From Planctomycetota bacterium (GTDB lineage: Bacteria > Planctomycetota > MHYJ01 > JACPRB01), in the NCBI GenBank assembly GCA_035574235.1, contig DATLZA010000061.1:1-39381 (forward strand): DNA of 39,381 nucleotides. The letters are read 5' to 3'. The notes under the pieces were generated by a model. The model made no database searches. It saw only the letters and a list, made by a program, of their open reading frames with translations, and was not told where the DNA came from. The translations under genes were made by a program, and so were the position numbers. Shown here piece by piece: positions 15,442-23,759 of the stretch. The first letter of the stretch is position 1. Each line of letters starts with the position of its first letter.

Positions 15442-17045
15442 GCTTCGAGACGCCGGGGGCGCTCTGGGGGCTCCTGACGCTGGCGCTCCTGGCGCTTTTC
15501 AGCCTGTGGCGCCAGGCGGCCGCGCGCACCGTGGTCCCGAGCCTTCTGCTCTGGAAGAAGATTCCGGAGCGCAACCCGCCGCTCCGGGCGCTGCGGCGGC
15601 CGCGGTGGCGGATCGATCTCCTCTTTCAGGCGCTCGCGGTGACGTGCCTCGTTCTGGCTCTGGCCGGCCCGTACGTCGCCTCGTCGCGTCCGAAGCCTCG
15701 AAGGGTGGCGCTGGTTCTGGACACGTCGGCCCGGATGCTGGCCGGAGGAAAGTGGGAGCGAGCCCGGCGGGAGGCGGCGCGCTGGGTCGAGGAGAAGCTT
15801 TCGGGCGACGAGGTGGCGTTCTACGCCTCCGATCCTTCTCCGCGCCGCGCGGAGCGCCTCGAGGAGATCCGGCCGGTTCACGCGCACGTCGATCTCGGTC
15901 CGCTCCTGGCGGTGGCGCGTTCGCAGGCCGACGAGGTGGTCGTCTTTTCCGACCGGCCGGTCGAAGGGGCGCATCTGAGGCTCCTGGCCGGTCCCGCGGG
16001 CAATGTGGGGATCGTGGAGTTCACCGCGGCGGAGGACGAGCTTTTTGCGCGCGTGGTCAACCACGGTCCGCCGCGGTCCGTGAGGGTGCGGTGGAGCGTG
16101 GACGGTGAGGCGCGGGAGGAGGAGCGGACGCTCGAGTCGGGCGTCTCGGCGTGGTCGCGGCGGGGCGACTTCCGCAAGGCGCGGCGCGTGTCGATCGAAG
16201 TGCGGGCGGAGGACGGCTTCGCGCTGGACGACCGGGGGGACGCGGTTCGTCTGGAGCCCGATCGAATCGTGGTTTCGCTTTCCGGCCAGCGGGTGCCGCT
16301 TCTGGAGCGCGCCCTTCGGGCGGCGGCGGGGGTGGAGCTCCGGTACGACGGCGGCGCGGGTCAGGTGGCGATCGGCGTGGACGAGGAGCCGCCGGCGGGG
16401 GAGCTTCGCGTGAGGATTCATCCGCCGCGGGGGGCGCTCGAAGGGGAAGCGGTCGTCGCGCGGCATCCTCTCATGGAGGGGCTGGAGCGGCGGGCCGCGG
16501 AGGAACTAGTGCCGGCGGGGGTGGGGGAGCTCCCGGCGGGGGCGCGGGAAGGAGAGCCGCTTCTCGTCGTGGGCGGCCGGCGCGCGGCCGCGATCCGGGG
16601 TCGCGAAGTGCATCTTTCGATCGACTGTGCGCCGGACCGGTGGCCGGCCACGGTCTCGTTTCCCATCTTCTGGGCGAACGTGATAGACTTTGCGAGGCGC
16701 GGCGCCTCGGGCTGGAAGGTGTTCCGTACGGGGCGGCCCGTGGAGCTTCCGGCCAAGGCGCGGATCGTGGACCCTTCCGGCCGCGAGAGCGCGCCCTCGC
16801 GGACCTTTCTCGGGTACGAGGTCGGAGAGTACGTTCTGAGGTTCGCAGACGGCGAACGGAGGATTCGGACGAGCCTCCTGGACGAGCGGGAGTCGGACAC
16901 GGCGGGCGAGGCGCGGGATCTCGATTGGAATCCCGCGGACCCGGCGGGTCGGGAGCCGCTCCGAAGGTCCCTGGCCGGCCTGGGGGCGGCGGCGGCTTTG
17001 GGGTTTCTGGCGCTGGCGTGGCTGGCGCAGGCGCGGGGGGATTGA
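15438..17045 (+). CDS. BatA-like membrane protein with degenerate vWA domain
   Basis: 535 aa. The N-terminal part (LWGLLTLALLALFSLW, then a basic linker with VVPSLLLWKKIPERNPPLRALRRP and a second hydrophobic segment LLFQALAVTCLVLALAGPYV) is the typical BatA-N layout with two TM helices. Then comes a vWA domain with VALVLDTSARMLAG, whose metal site reads D-T-S-A-R instead of DxSxS, so metal binding may be altered. A long extracytoplasmic middle part and a last TM helix (about 509-530, LAGLGAAAALGFLALAWLAQ) follow. It overlaps the DUF58 stop (ATGA) and presumably acts with it at the inner membrane. A receiver-domain gene follows after 14 bases. Confidence 0.87.
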   Translation: MSFETPGALWGLLTLALLALFSLWRQAAARTVVPSLLLWKKIPERNPPLRALRRPRWRIDLLFQALAVTCLVLALAGPYVASSRPKPRRVALVLDTSARMLAGGKWERARREAARWVEEKLSGDEVAFYASDPSPRRAERLEEIRPVHAHVDLGPLLAVARSQADEVVVFSDRPVEGAHLRLLAGPAGNVGIVEFTAAEDELFARVVNHGPPRSVRVRWSVDGEAREEERTLESGVSAWSRRGDFRKARRVSIEVRAEDGFALDDRGDAVRLEPDRIVVSLSGQRVPLLERALRAAAGVELRYDGGAGQVAIGVDEEPPAGELRVRIHPPRGALEGEAVVARHPLMEGLERRAAEELVPAGVGELPAGAREGEPLLVVGGRRAAAIRGREVHLSIDCAPDRWPATVSFPIFWANVIDFARRGASGWKVFRTGRPVELPAKARIVDPSGRESAPSRTFLGYEVGEYVLRFADGERRIRTSLLDERESDTAGEARDLDWNPADPAGREPLRRSLAGLGAAAALGFLALAWLAQARGD

Positions 17046-17059
17046 CGGCGACAGCGTCT

Positions 17060-17515
17060 ATGGGCAAGACCATTCTCGCGATCGACGACTCGAAGAAGAT
17101 CCTCGACATCATCAGGTACTTCCTCGAGCAGGAGGGGTATTCGGTCAAAGCGGTCCAGGATCCGCGGGAGGGGCTAAAGGTCGCCCGCGAGGGGGGGATC
17201 GACCTCATTCTGCTCGACATCATGATGCCCGGGATGGACGGCTACACGGTGTTCGACCGCCTCAAGAAGGATCCGGCGACGCAGGAGATTCCCGTCGTCA
17301 TGTTGACGGCCAAGGCGATCATTCTGCACACCCCGAAGGATTTCTTCTATGGGCTCTATGGATTCCTGGCCAAGCCCTTCTCCAAGCAGCAGCTCGTGAA
17401 GGTCGTGGGGGAGGCGCTCCGGGTGACTCAGGAGGAGCGGGAAGGAGCGGACGGGAAGGGGGAGGCGTCCGATCCCGAGCTTCCGGAATCGGAGACGCCC
17501 AATCACTTGTCCTGA
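17060..17515 (+). CDS. single-domain response regulator (CheY-like)
   Basis: 151 aa: one receiver domain of about 120 residues plus an acidic, low-complexity tail. D9-D10 form the acidic pocket, D53 (LLDIMMPGMDG) is the phosphoacceptor, T in MLTAKA and K in FLAKPF complete the site. There is no output domain, so it either relays phosphate or acts by protein contact. No histidine kinase is nearby. It lies 14 bases after the BatA-like gene and ends just before the aroC promoter, so it is the last gene of the def operon. A functional link with the DUF58/BatA-like pair is possible from position only. Confidence 0.93.
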   Translation: MGKTILAIDDSKKILDIIRYFLEQEGYSVKAVQDPREGLKVAREGGIDLILLDIMMPGMDGYTVFDRLKKDPATQEIPVVMLTAKAIILHTPKDFFYGLYGFLAKPFSKQQLVKVVGEALRVTQEEREGADGKGEASDPELPESETPNHLS

Positions 17516-17547
17516 GGGGAGGCGCGCCTTTCTCCGGGGACCGCGAA

Positions 17548-17576
17548 TTGACCCCCTCTGAGGGCGGTCTTATAAT
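17548..17576 (+). promoter_or_regulatory. aroC promoter (leaderless)
   Basis: TTGACC (17548-17553), 17 bases, a perfect TATAAT (17571-17576), then 9 bases to the ATG at 17586, with no Shine-Dalgarno sequence. The spacer contains a CCCTC/GAGGG inverted repeat that could be an operator or a weak terminator for the upstream gene. Confidence 0.8.
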
Positions 17577-17585
17577 TTCACCCTA

Positions 17586-18716
17586 ATGCTCCGCTACGTG
17601 ACGGCCGGGGAATCTCACGGCAAGTGTCTGATCGCCCTGATCGACGGAGTCCCGTACGGGACGCCGGTGTCTTTGGAGGCGGTCAACGCCGAGCTTCAGC
17701 GTCGCCAGGGGGGATATGGGCGCGGGGCGCGGATGAAGCTGGAGAAGGACGAGGCGGAGATCCTCACGGGGGTACGCAAGGGGCATACGCTCGGAAGTCC
17801 CCTGACCCTGCAGATCGCCAACCGCGTCCAGAACGCGGAGGATCTCAATCCGATCACGCGTCCCCGACCCGGCCATGCGGATCTGGCGGGGGCGATGAAG
17901 TACGGCACGCAGGACGCGCGGGACGTGGCGGAGCGGTCGAGCGCCCGGGAGACGGCGGCGCGGGTGGCGGCCGGGGCGTTCGCCGGGTCCTTTCTGACGC
18001 ACTTCGGCATCCGCGTCCTGGGATACGTGGTCGAGGTCGGCGGGATTTCGAGCGATGCGCGGATCGACGACCCGGACGAGCTTGTGCGGGTGCGGGACGA
18101 GTCGCTCTTCTATACGCTCGACCGGTCGCTGGACGACCGGATCCGGGCGCGGGTGGACGAGGCGCGGGCGGCGGGGGACACGCTGGGGGGCGTCTTCGAG
18201 GTGCGGGTCTTCGGGGCGCCGCCGGGGCTGGGGAGTCACGCCGGGTGGGAGCACAAGCTCGACGGCGCTCTGGCGCGCGCGCTCATGTCGGTGCAGACGG
18301 TGAAGGCGGTCGAAGTGGGGCTGGGGTTCGAGGCCGCGCGCCGGCCGGGTTCCCAGATGCACGACGAAATCGTGATGGGGCCGGACGGCCGGCTGGGGCG
18401 TTCGCGCAACAACGCCGGCGGGATCGAAGGCGGGATGACCAACGGGCAGCCCGTCGTGGTCCGGGCGGCCTGCAAGCCGATTTCCACGCTGCGCAAGCCG
18501 CTTCAGACCGTGGATCTGGCCTCCAAGGAGCAGGCGCAGGCGCTCTATGAGCGGTCGGATGTCTGCGTGGTGCCGGCCGCCAGCGTCATCGGCCAGGCGG
18601 TGGTCGCCTTCGAAATCGCGCGGGCGTTTCTGGACAAGTTCGGCGGCGACACGTTCGAGGAGACCCGCCGGCGCCACGAGGAATACCGCCGGCAGTTGGA
18701 GCGGTACGGGCGATGA
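17586..18716 (+). CDS. aroC: chorismate synthase
   Basis: 376 aa. It makes chorismate from 5-enolpyruvylshikimate-3-phosphate, the last step of the shikimate pathway, using reduced FMN. The sequence begins MLRYVTAGESHGKCL, the invariant start of the family, which fixes the ATG. It continues with RKGHTLGSPLTLQIANR, TRPRPGHADLAGAMKYG and ARDVAERSSARETAARVAAGAFA. The later segments RSRNNAGGIEGGMTNGQP and AKPISTLRKPL-like are also as expected. The length is normal. The stop overlaps the ABC exporter start (ATGA at 18713-18716), so the two are co-transcribed, although their functions seem unrelated. Confidence 0.98.
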   Translation: MLRYVTAGESHGKCLIALIDGVPYGTPVSLEAVNAELQRRQGGYGRGARMKLEKDEAEILTGVRKGHTLGSPLTLQIANRVQNAEDLNPITRPRPGHADLAGAMKYGTQDARDVAERSSARETAARVAAGAFAGSFLTHFGIRVLGYVVEVGGISSDARIDDPDELVRVRDESLFYTLDRSLDDRIRARVDEARAAGDTLGGVFEVRVFGAPPGLGSHAGWEHKLDGALARALMSVQTVKAVEVGLGFEAARRPGSQMHDEIVMGPDGRLGRSRNNAGGIEGGMTNGQPVVVRAACKPISTLRKPLQTVDLASKEQAQALYERSDVCVVPAASVIGQAVVAFEIARAFLDKFGGDTFEETRRRHEEYRRQLERYGR

Positions 18717-20545
18717 AGTCGGGGGCCCCTTCGGAGCCCGGGGAGCCCAGGCCCGCCAACATCTGGGCGCTGACGTGGCGCTTCCTGCGCCGGGCCCGCC
18801 CCTACGCTCCGCGCATCGCCCTGACGCTCGCGGTGGTGCTCGTGGCCAGCGGGGCCAAGACGATCCAGGCCTGGATCGTCAAGCCCGTGATCGACAACGT
18901 CGGGGCCGAGCGTCCCGGCGCGCCGGCCGAGGACACGGGGACCGGAAGCTGGCTCAAGCGTCTCGGGCGGCCTTCGGACTGGGACATCCGGCTCGTGGCC
19001 GGCCTGGCGATCGCGCTTTCCCTCGTCATGTTCGTTTTCGGGTACCTTCGGGACACGATGACGAACTGGCTCACCAACCGCATCGTGGCCGACCTGCGCA
19101 ACGACGTGGCCGAGCACCTGGCCTATCTGCCGCTGAGGTTCCACTACGACCGAAAATCGGGGGATCTCGTGTCCCGGACCACCAACGACGTCGCGGTGGC
19201 GGAGGCCGCGGCGAACTTCTATTTCGACGACGCGATCGTTCATCCGATCATGATCCTGTGGGCGCTGGCGGCGGCGTTCTACACGAACTGGATGCTGGCG
19301 CTGGGAGCGCTGCTGTTTTTCCCGTTCTACGTCGTCGTCCTGGCGCGGGTCGGGCGCCGCATGCGCAAGGCGCGCAAGAAGAGCCTGGAGCATCTGGGGG
19401 ACATGACCGGGACGATGCTTCAGACCTTCGGGGGCATCAAGATCGTCAAGGCCTTCAACACGGAGGCCGACCAGGTGCGGGAATTCCGCCGCCACAACGA
19501 GAATTATTTTCAGAAATACATGGCGAGCCTCCGCCGCAAGGCCATCGGGGAGAACATGAACCAGCTCTTCATGGGGCTGGCGCTCGCGGTGGTGCTGGTG
19601 GTGGGATACCAGCTTCTCGAGCTCGGCCGGATCACGCCGGGGCAGCTCGCCTTCTTCGGGCTGGCGGTGGCGATGATCAATTCCTCGGTCCGGGAGCTGT
19701 CGAAGTCCTACAACCGCCTCGTGGAGGCTTCGGCGGGGTGCGAGCGCGTGTTCGAGATCCTCGACCAGCCGCGCGAGAGCGAACACGCGACGGGCGAGGA
19801 GCTGGGAGGCCGCGTCTCCTCGGTGGAGTTCCGGGGGGTGACCTTCGCCTACGACGGCGTGCCCGTGCTGCGGGACGTGAGCCTCAAGGCGCGGCCGGGC
19901 GAGGTGCTGGCGGTCGTGGGCCGCAGCGGGGCGGGCAAGACCACGCTGGTGGACCTGCTCTGCCGTTTCTATGACCCGCAGGAGGGGGCGGTGTTCGTCA
20001 ACGGCGTGGATCTCCGGCGGGTGCGGCGTTCGTCGCTCCTGGCGCGCGTGGCCGTGGTCACCCAGGAGACCTTCCTCTTCCACGCCACGATCGGGGAGAA
20101 CATCCGTTACGGGCGCCGGGACGCGACGCCGGCGGAGGTGGAAGCGGCGGCGCGCGCGGCCTACATCCACGAGTTCATCGCCTCTCTGGAGCGCGGCTAC
20201 GAGACGCCCGTGGGAGAGCGCGGGGCCAAGCTCTCGGGAGGGCAGCGCCAGCGGATCGCGATCGCCCGGGCGATCCTCCGGGATCCCGACATCCTCATTC
20301 TGGACGAAGCCACCAGCGCCCTGGACGCCGAAAGCGAGCAGGCCGTCCAGGCGGCCCTTCAGAACCTGCTGCGTTCAGACCACCGCATCACCTTCGTCAT
20401 CGCCCACCGCCTGTCCACGGTGCGGGGGGCGGACCGCATTCTCGTGCTCGATCAGGGACGCCTGGCGGAGGAGGGTTCGCACGAGGATCTCCTGGCGCGG
20501 GGGGGCGTCTACGCCGCGCTCTACCGGACGCAGCTGGCCGAGTGA
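18713..20545 (+). CDS. MsbA-like ABC exporter (fused TMD-NBD)
   Basis: 610 aa in the standard half-transporter layout. Six membrane helices (about 25-340) are followed by a nucleotide-binding domain. Motifs seen are Walker A GRSGAGKTTLVDLL, signature LSGGQRQRIAIARAIL, Walker B ILILDEATSALD and the H-loop IAHRLST. It should work as a homodimer exporting a lipid, lipid A-like molecule, drug or peptide; the closest group by eye is MsbA/ABCB-type. There is no peptidase C39 domain, so it is not a bacteriocin-type exporter. It overlaps the end of aroC by 4 bases. Its stop lies 12 bases from the convergent ptsN-like gene, with a small inverted repeat between. Confidence 0.95.
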   Translation: MKSGAPSEPGEPRPANIWALTWRFLRRARPYAPRIALTLAVVLVASGAKTIQAWIVKPVIDNVGAERPGAPAEDTGTGSWLKRLGRPSDWDIRLVAGLAIALSLVMFVFGYLRDTMTNWLTNRIVADLRNDVAEHLAYLPLRFHYDRKSGDLVSRTTNDVAVAEAAANFYFDDAIVHPIMILWALAAAFYTNWMLALGALLFFPFYVVVLARVGRRMRKARKKSLEHLGDMTGTMLQTFGGIKIVKAFNTEADQVREFRRHNENYFQKYMASLRRKAIGENMNQLFMGLALAVVLVVGYQLLELGRITPGQLAFFGLAVAMINSSVRELSKSYNRLVEASAGCERVFEILDQPRESEHATGEELGGRVSSVEFRGVTFAYDGVPVLRDVSLKARPGEVLAVVGRSGAGKTTLVDLLCRFYDPQEGAVFVNGVDLRRVRRSSLLARVAVVTQETFLFHATIGENIRYGRRDATPAEVEAAARAAYIHEFIASLERGYETPVGERGAKLSGGQRQRIAIARAILRDPDILILDEATSALDAESEQAVQAALQNLLRSDHRITFVIAHRLSTVRGADRILVLDQGRLAEEGSHEDLLARGGVYAALYRTQLAE

Positions 20546-20561
20546 CGGGCGCCCGCGTCAC
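20542..20561. terminator. small hairpin at convergent gene ends
   Basis: GTGACG (20542-20547) pairs with CGTCAC (20556-20561) around an 8-base GC loop, exactly at the junction of the ABC exporter and ptsN-like genes. There is no T-run on either side, so a terminator role is only a guess. Confidence 0.25.
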
Positions 20562-21019
20562 CCTTCGTGGGCGCGCACGGCCTGAAGCGCTTCGCCCGGG
20601 GTTCGCGCGTCCAGAAGCGCGGCGCGGAACGCTTCCAGGCTCAGGAGCTTGGCCGCGGCGGCCAGCGCCCGCAGATGCGTCCGGGTCGAGGGCCGCGGGA
20701 TCGTCAGAAGAACGATGAGGCGGGCGGGGCGGCCGTCGACCGATTCGAAGGGCACTCCGCGGGGAGCGACGGCCAGGGCCGCGGCGGGTTCGCGCAGGCC
20801 GTCCACGGCGGCGTGGGGGAACGCGATCCCGTTTTCGAGTCCCGTGGACGCCAGCCGCTCGCGCGCCCGGAGGGCGTCCAGGGCGGCGTCCCGGCGTTCC
20901 CGGGGGAGCCGCGCGCCCGCCACGAGGGCGTCCACGAGCCGGACGATCGTCTCCTCTTTGTCGCGGGCCTGGAAGCCGAGGACGATCTGGTTTTCCCGGA
21001 GGAGATCGCTCAGTTTCAC
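20558..21019 (-). CDS. PTS EIIA (PtsN-type) domain protein
   Basis: 153 aa, a single PTS EIIA type-2 (fructose/nitrogen) domain. The phosphorylated His is H69 in NGIAFPHAAVDG; the start KLSDLLRENQIVLGF and the later VLLTIPRPSTRTHLRALAAAAKLL fit the family. Such stand-alone proteins receive phosphate from HPr or its Ntr paralogue and regulate potassium, nitrogen or stress processes rather than sugar uptake. No HPr, EI or rpoN gene is in the window. The start is GTG at 21019, with AGGGAG 4 bases upstream. It follows valS on the same strand after 27 bases, so it is probably in its operon. Confidence 0.9.
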   Translation of the reverse strand: MKLSDLLRENQIVLGFQARDKEETIVRLVDALVAGARLPRERRDAALDALRARERLASTGLENGIAFPHAAVDGLREPAAALAVAPRGVPFESVDGRPARLIVLLTIPRPSTRTHLRALAAAAKLLSLEAFRAALLDARTPGEALQAVRAHEG

Positions 21020-21046
21020 GACGCTCCCTCCCCGGCCGCCGCCCGG

Positions 21047-23683
21047 TCAGGCGCTCTCGAGATCCCGGAGATGGGCTTCGAGTTCCCTCACCTTGGCCTG
21101 GAGGGCCTCGAGCTTGGCTTCGACCTCCTCGGCGAGTTCCGGCTTGCGGCGGCGGAACTCCTCGTTGGCGAGCTGCCGCTCCAGCTCGGCGGCCTGGCTG
21201 CGCCCCCGTTCGAGCTCCCGCCGCGCGCGTTCCCGCTCGGCGGCCACGTCGATTTTCCCTTCCAGAGGCACATAAACGGTGAAATCGCCGGCCGCCGCCG
21301 TCGCCGAAAGACGCGGCTTGGCCTGATGCGCGCCGATTTCGAGCGCCTCCACGTTGGCCTGGGCGCGAAGGATGGACGCTCCGGCGCGCAGAAGTCCGGC
21401 GGTGCGCTCGTCCCGGGTCGAAAGGACCGCGGCCACGGGGATCTTCGGGGAAATGCCGTTCCGGCCGCGCACGTCGCGCACGAGGCGCACGGCCTCGAAC
21501 ACGAGCTCCAGGCGTTCCTCGATGTCCGGCCGCCGGAGCGACGCGGGCACCTCGGGCCACGGCGCGCCGATGAGGGCGCTCCGGGCTTCTCCGCGGAGGG
21601 CTCCGAGACGCTGCCAGATCTCTTCCGTGACGAAGGGCACGAAGGGGTGAAGCAGCCGCAGCGACGCGTCGAGTACGTAGGCCAGCGTCCGCCGGACGGC
21701 GGGCTCCTCGGCGCGGCGCTTCGAAAGTTCGATGTACCAGTCGCAGAAGTCGTTCCAGACGAACCGGTAGAGAAGCTGGGCGGCCTCGCCGAACTCGTAC
21801 CGGTCCAGGGCGTCGGAAACCCCGGCGGCGGTGGCGGAGAGGCGGCTGAGGATCCAGAGGTCTTCCTCGAGGGCGTCCTTCTCGGGCGGCGAGGCCGGGG
21901 CGTCGCCGATCCTGGAGGCGGCATAGCGGGCGGCGTTCCAGAGCTTGGTGACGAAGTTGCGGGACATCTCCACCCGCTGGACCGAGAGCTTGCTGCCGAA
22001 CTTGATGTCCTGCGCGCCGGTGCAGAGCCACGCGAGGGCGAAACGCAGGGCGTCCGCCCCGTACTCGTCGATGAGGCCCAGCGGGTCGATGCCGGTGCCC
22101 TTGGACTTGGATTGGCGCTGGCCCACGTCGTCCATGATCGAGGCGTGGATGACGACGTCGGAGAAGGGCTTTTCTCCGCGGAATTCGAGACCCGCCATGA
22201 TCATGCGGGCCACCCAGAGGTTGATGATGTCCCGGGCGGTGACGAGGACCTGGGTGGGGTAGAACTTCTCGAGGTCGGGGGTTTCCTCGGGCCAGCCGAG
22301 CGTGGCGAACGGCCAGAGCGCGCTCGAGAACCAGGTGTCCAGGACGTCCTCGTCCTGCCGCAGCGCGCGGTCCCCGCAGGCGGCGCAACGGTCGGGATCC
22401 TCGACGGCGGCGGTCGCGTGTCCGGACCCGCAGTACCAGACGGGAATCCGGTGGCCCCACCAGATCTGTCGGGAGATGCACCAGTCCCGGATGTTTTCCA
22501 TCCAGTCGTAGTAGAGCTTGGACCAGCGTTCGGGGTGGAAGCGCACGTCGCCCGACCGGACGGCCCGGAGGGCGGGGGCGGCCAGGTCCTTCATGCTCAC
22601 GAACCATTGCTCGGAGAGGTAGGGTTCGAGGACGGTTCCGCACCGGTAGCAGGTGCCGAGCGGGACCGCGTAGTCCTCGACCTTTTCGAGGAGTCCGCGC
22701 GCCTCCAGGTCGGCGACGACGCGGGTCCGGCAGGCGAACCGGTCCAGGCCCCGGTAGGCGCCGGCCGCCTCGTTCATGACGCCCTTGGGGTCCATGACCG
22801 TGAGCGCCTTGATGCCGTGGCGGCGGGCGCACTCGAAGTCGTTGGGATCGTGGGCGGGGGTCACCTTGACGGCGCCCGAGCCGAAGGACGGGTCCACGAA
22901 GGCGTCCGCGATCACCGGGATGGGGCGCTCGGCCAGGGGCAGGAGGACGCGGCGGCCCGCGAGATTCTTGTAGCGGGCGTCGTCCGGGTGGACGGCGACC
23001 GCCATGTCGCCGAGCATCGTTTCCGGGCGGGTCGTGGCGACCACGAGGAACCGTCCGGGTTCGCCTTCGACGGGGTAGCGGACGTGCCAGAGTTTTCCCG
23101 GCTCTTCCTTGTGGACGACCTCGAGGTCGGAGAGCGCCGTCAGATCGCGCGGGCACCAGTTGACGATCGCCAGGCCGCGGTAGATGTAGCCCTTTTTGAA
23201 AAGCGAGACGAAGACGTGCCGCACCGCGCGGGTGTAGCCGGCGTCCATCGTGAAGCGCGTGCGGGACCAGTCGCAACTGCATCCCAGCCGGCGGAGCTGG
23301 TAGAGGATGGTATTGCCGTATTGCTCTTTCCACCGCCAGACGCGTTCCAGGAACTTTTCGCGCCCGAGATCCCAGCGGGTCTTCTTCTCGCGGGCGAGTT
23401 CACGCTCCACGACGACCTGGGTGGCGATGCCGGCATGGTCGGTGCCGGGAAGGTAGAGGGTTTCGTACCCTTCCATGCGCTTGCGGCGGGCCAGGATGTC
23501 CTGAAGGGTGTTGTTGAGCGCGTGCCCCATGTGGAGGGAGCCGGTCACGTTGGGCGGGGGGATGACCAGGGTGAAGGGCTCCCGGGGCGAGGCCGGGTCG
23601 GCCCGGAACCACCCTCCCTCTTCCCAGAGGCGGTAGATCCGCTCCTCGGCCTCCTTGGGGTCGAAGCGCGTGGCGAAATCCAT
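21047..23683 (-). CDS. valS: valyl-tRNA synthetase
   Basis: 878 aa with the start at 23683. It charges tRNA-Val and edits misacylated Thr. The class I HIGH motif is in PPNVTGSLHMGHALNNTL. The KMSKS loop reads RQSKSKGTGIDPL, keeping the SKS core but with R-Q in place of K-M. The editing domain carries RPETMLGDMAVAVHPDDARY, and the C-terminal 70 residues form the usual arginine/glutamate-rich coiled-coil arm. The frame is open further upstream to 23884, but an upstream ATG lies inside the TATAAT box and family similarity starts at MDFATRFDPKEAEERIYRLW, so 23683 is preferred. ptsN-like follows; clpC precedes. Confidence 0.97.
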   Translation of the reverse strand: MDFATRFDPKEAEERIYRLWEEGGWFRADPASPREPFTLVIPPPNVTGSLHMGHALNNTLQDILARRKRMEGYETLYLPGTDHAGIATQVVVERELAREKKTRWDLGREKFLERVWRWKEQYGNTILYQLRRLGCSCDWSRTRFTMDAGYTRAVRHVFVSLFKKGYIYRGLAIVNWCPRDLTALSDLEVVHKEEPGKLWHVRYPVEGEPGRFLVVATTRPETMLGDMAVAVHPDDARYKNLAGRRVLLPLAERPIPVIADAFVDPSFGSGAVKVTPAHDPNDFECARRHGIKALTVMDPKGVMNEAAGAYRGLDRFACRTRVVADLEARGLLEKVEDYAVPLGTCYRCGTVLEPYLSEQWFVSMKDLAAPALRAVRSGDVRFHPERWSKLYYDWMENIRDWCISRQIWWGHRIPVWYCGSGHATAAVEDPDRCAACGDRALRQDEDVLDTWFSSALWPFATLGWPEETPDLEKFYPTQVLVTARDIINLWVARMIMAGLEFRGEKPFSDVVIHASIMDDVGQRQSKSKGTGIDPLGLIDEYGADALRFALAWLCTGAQDIKFGSKLSVQRVEMSRNFVTKLWNAARYAASRIGDAPASPPEKDALEEDLWILSRLSATAAGVSDALDRYEFGEAAQLLYRFVWNDFCDWYIELSKRRAEEPAVRRTLAYVLDASLRLLHPFVPFVTEEIWQRLGALRGEARSALIGAPWPEVPASLRRPDIEERLELVFEAVRLVRDVRGRNGISPKIPVAAVLSTRDERTAGLLRAGASILRAQANVEALEIGAHQAKPRLSATAAAGDFTVYVPLEGKIDVAAERERARRELERGRSQAAELERQLANEEFRRRKPELAEEVEAKLEALQAKVRELEAHLRDLESA

Positions 23684-23696
23684 AGGGGAGAGGGCC

Positions 23697-23724
23697 ATTA
23701 TAGGCCGGAGGGGTCCGGTGTCAA
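23697..23724 (-). promoter_or_regulatory. valS promoter
   Basis: Minus strand: TTGACA (23719-23724), 16 bases, TATAAT (23697-23702); both hexamers are perfect consensus. The -10 ends 13 bases before the ATG at 23683, so the 5' leader would be about 6 bases, without a Shine-Dalgarno sequence. Confidence 0.8.
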
Positions 23725-23759
23725 CGCCGCCGGTCGCTCGGAGCGGACGAAGGGGGTCT

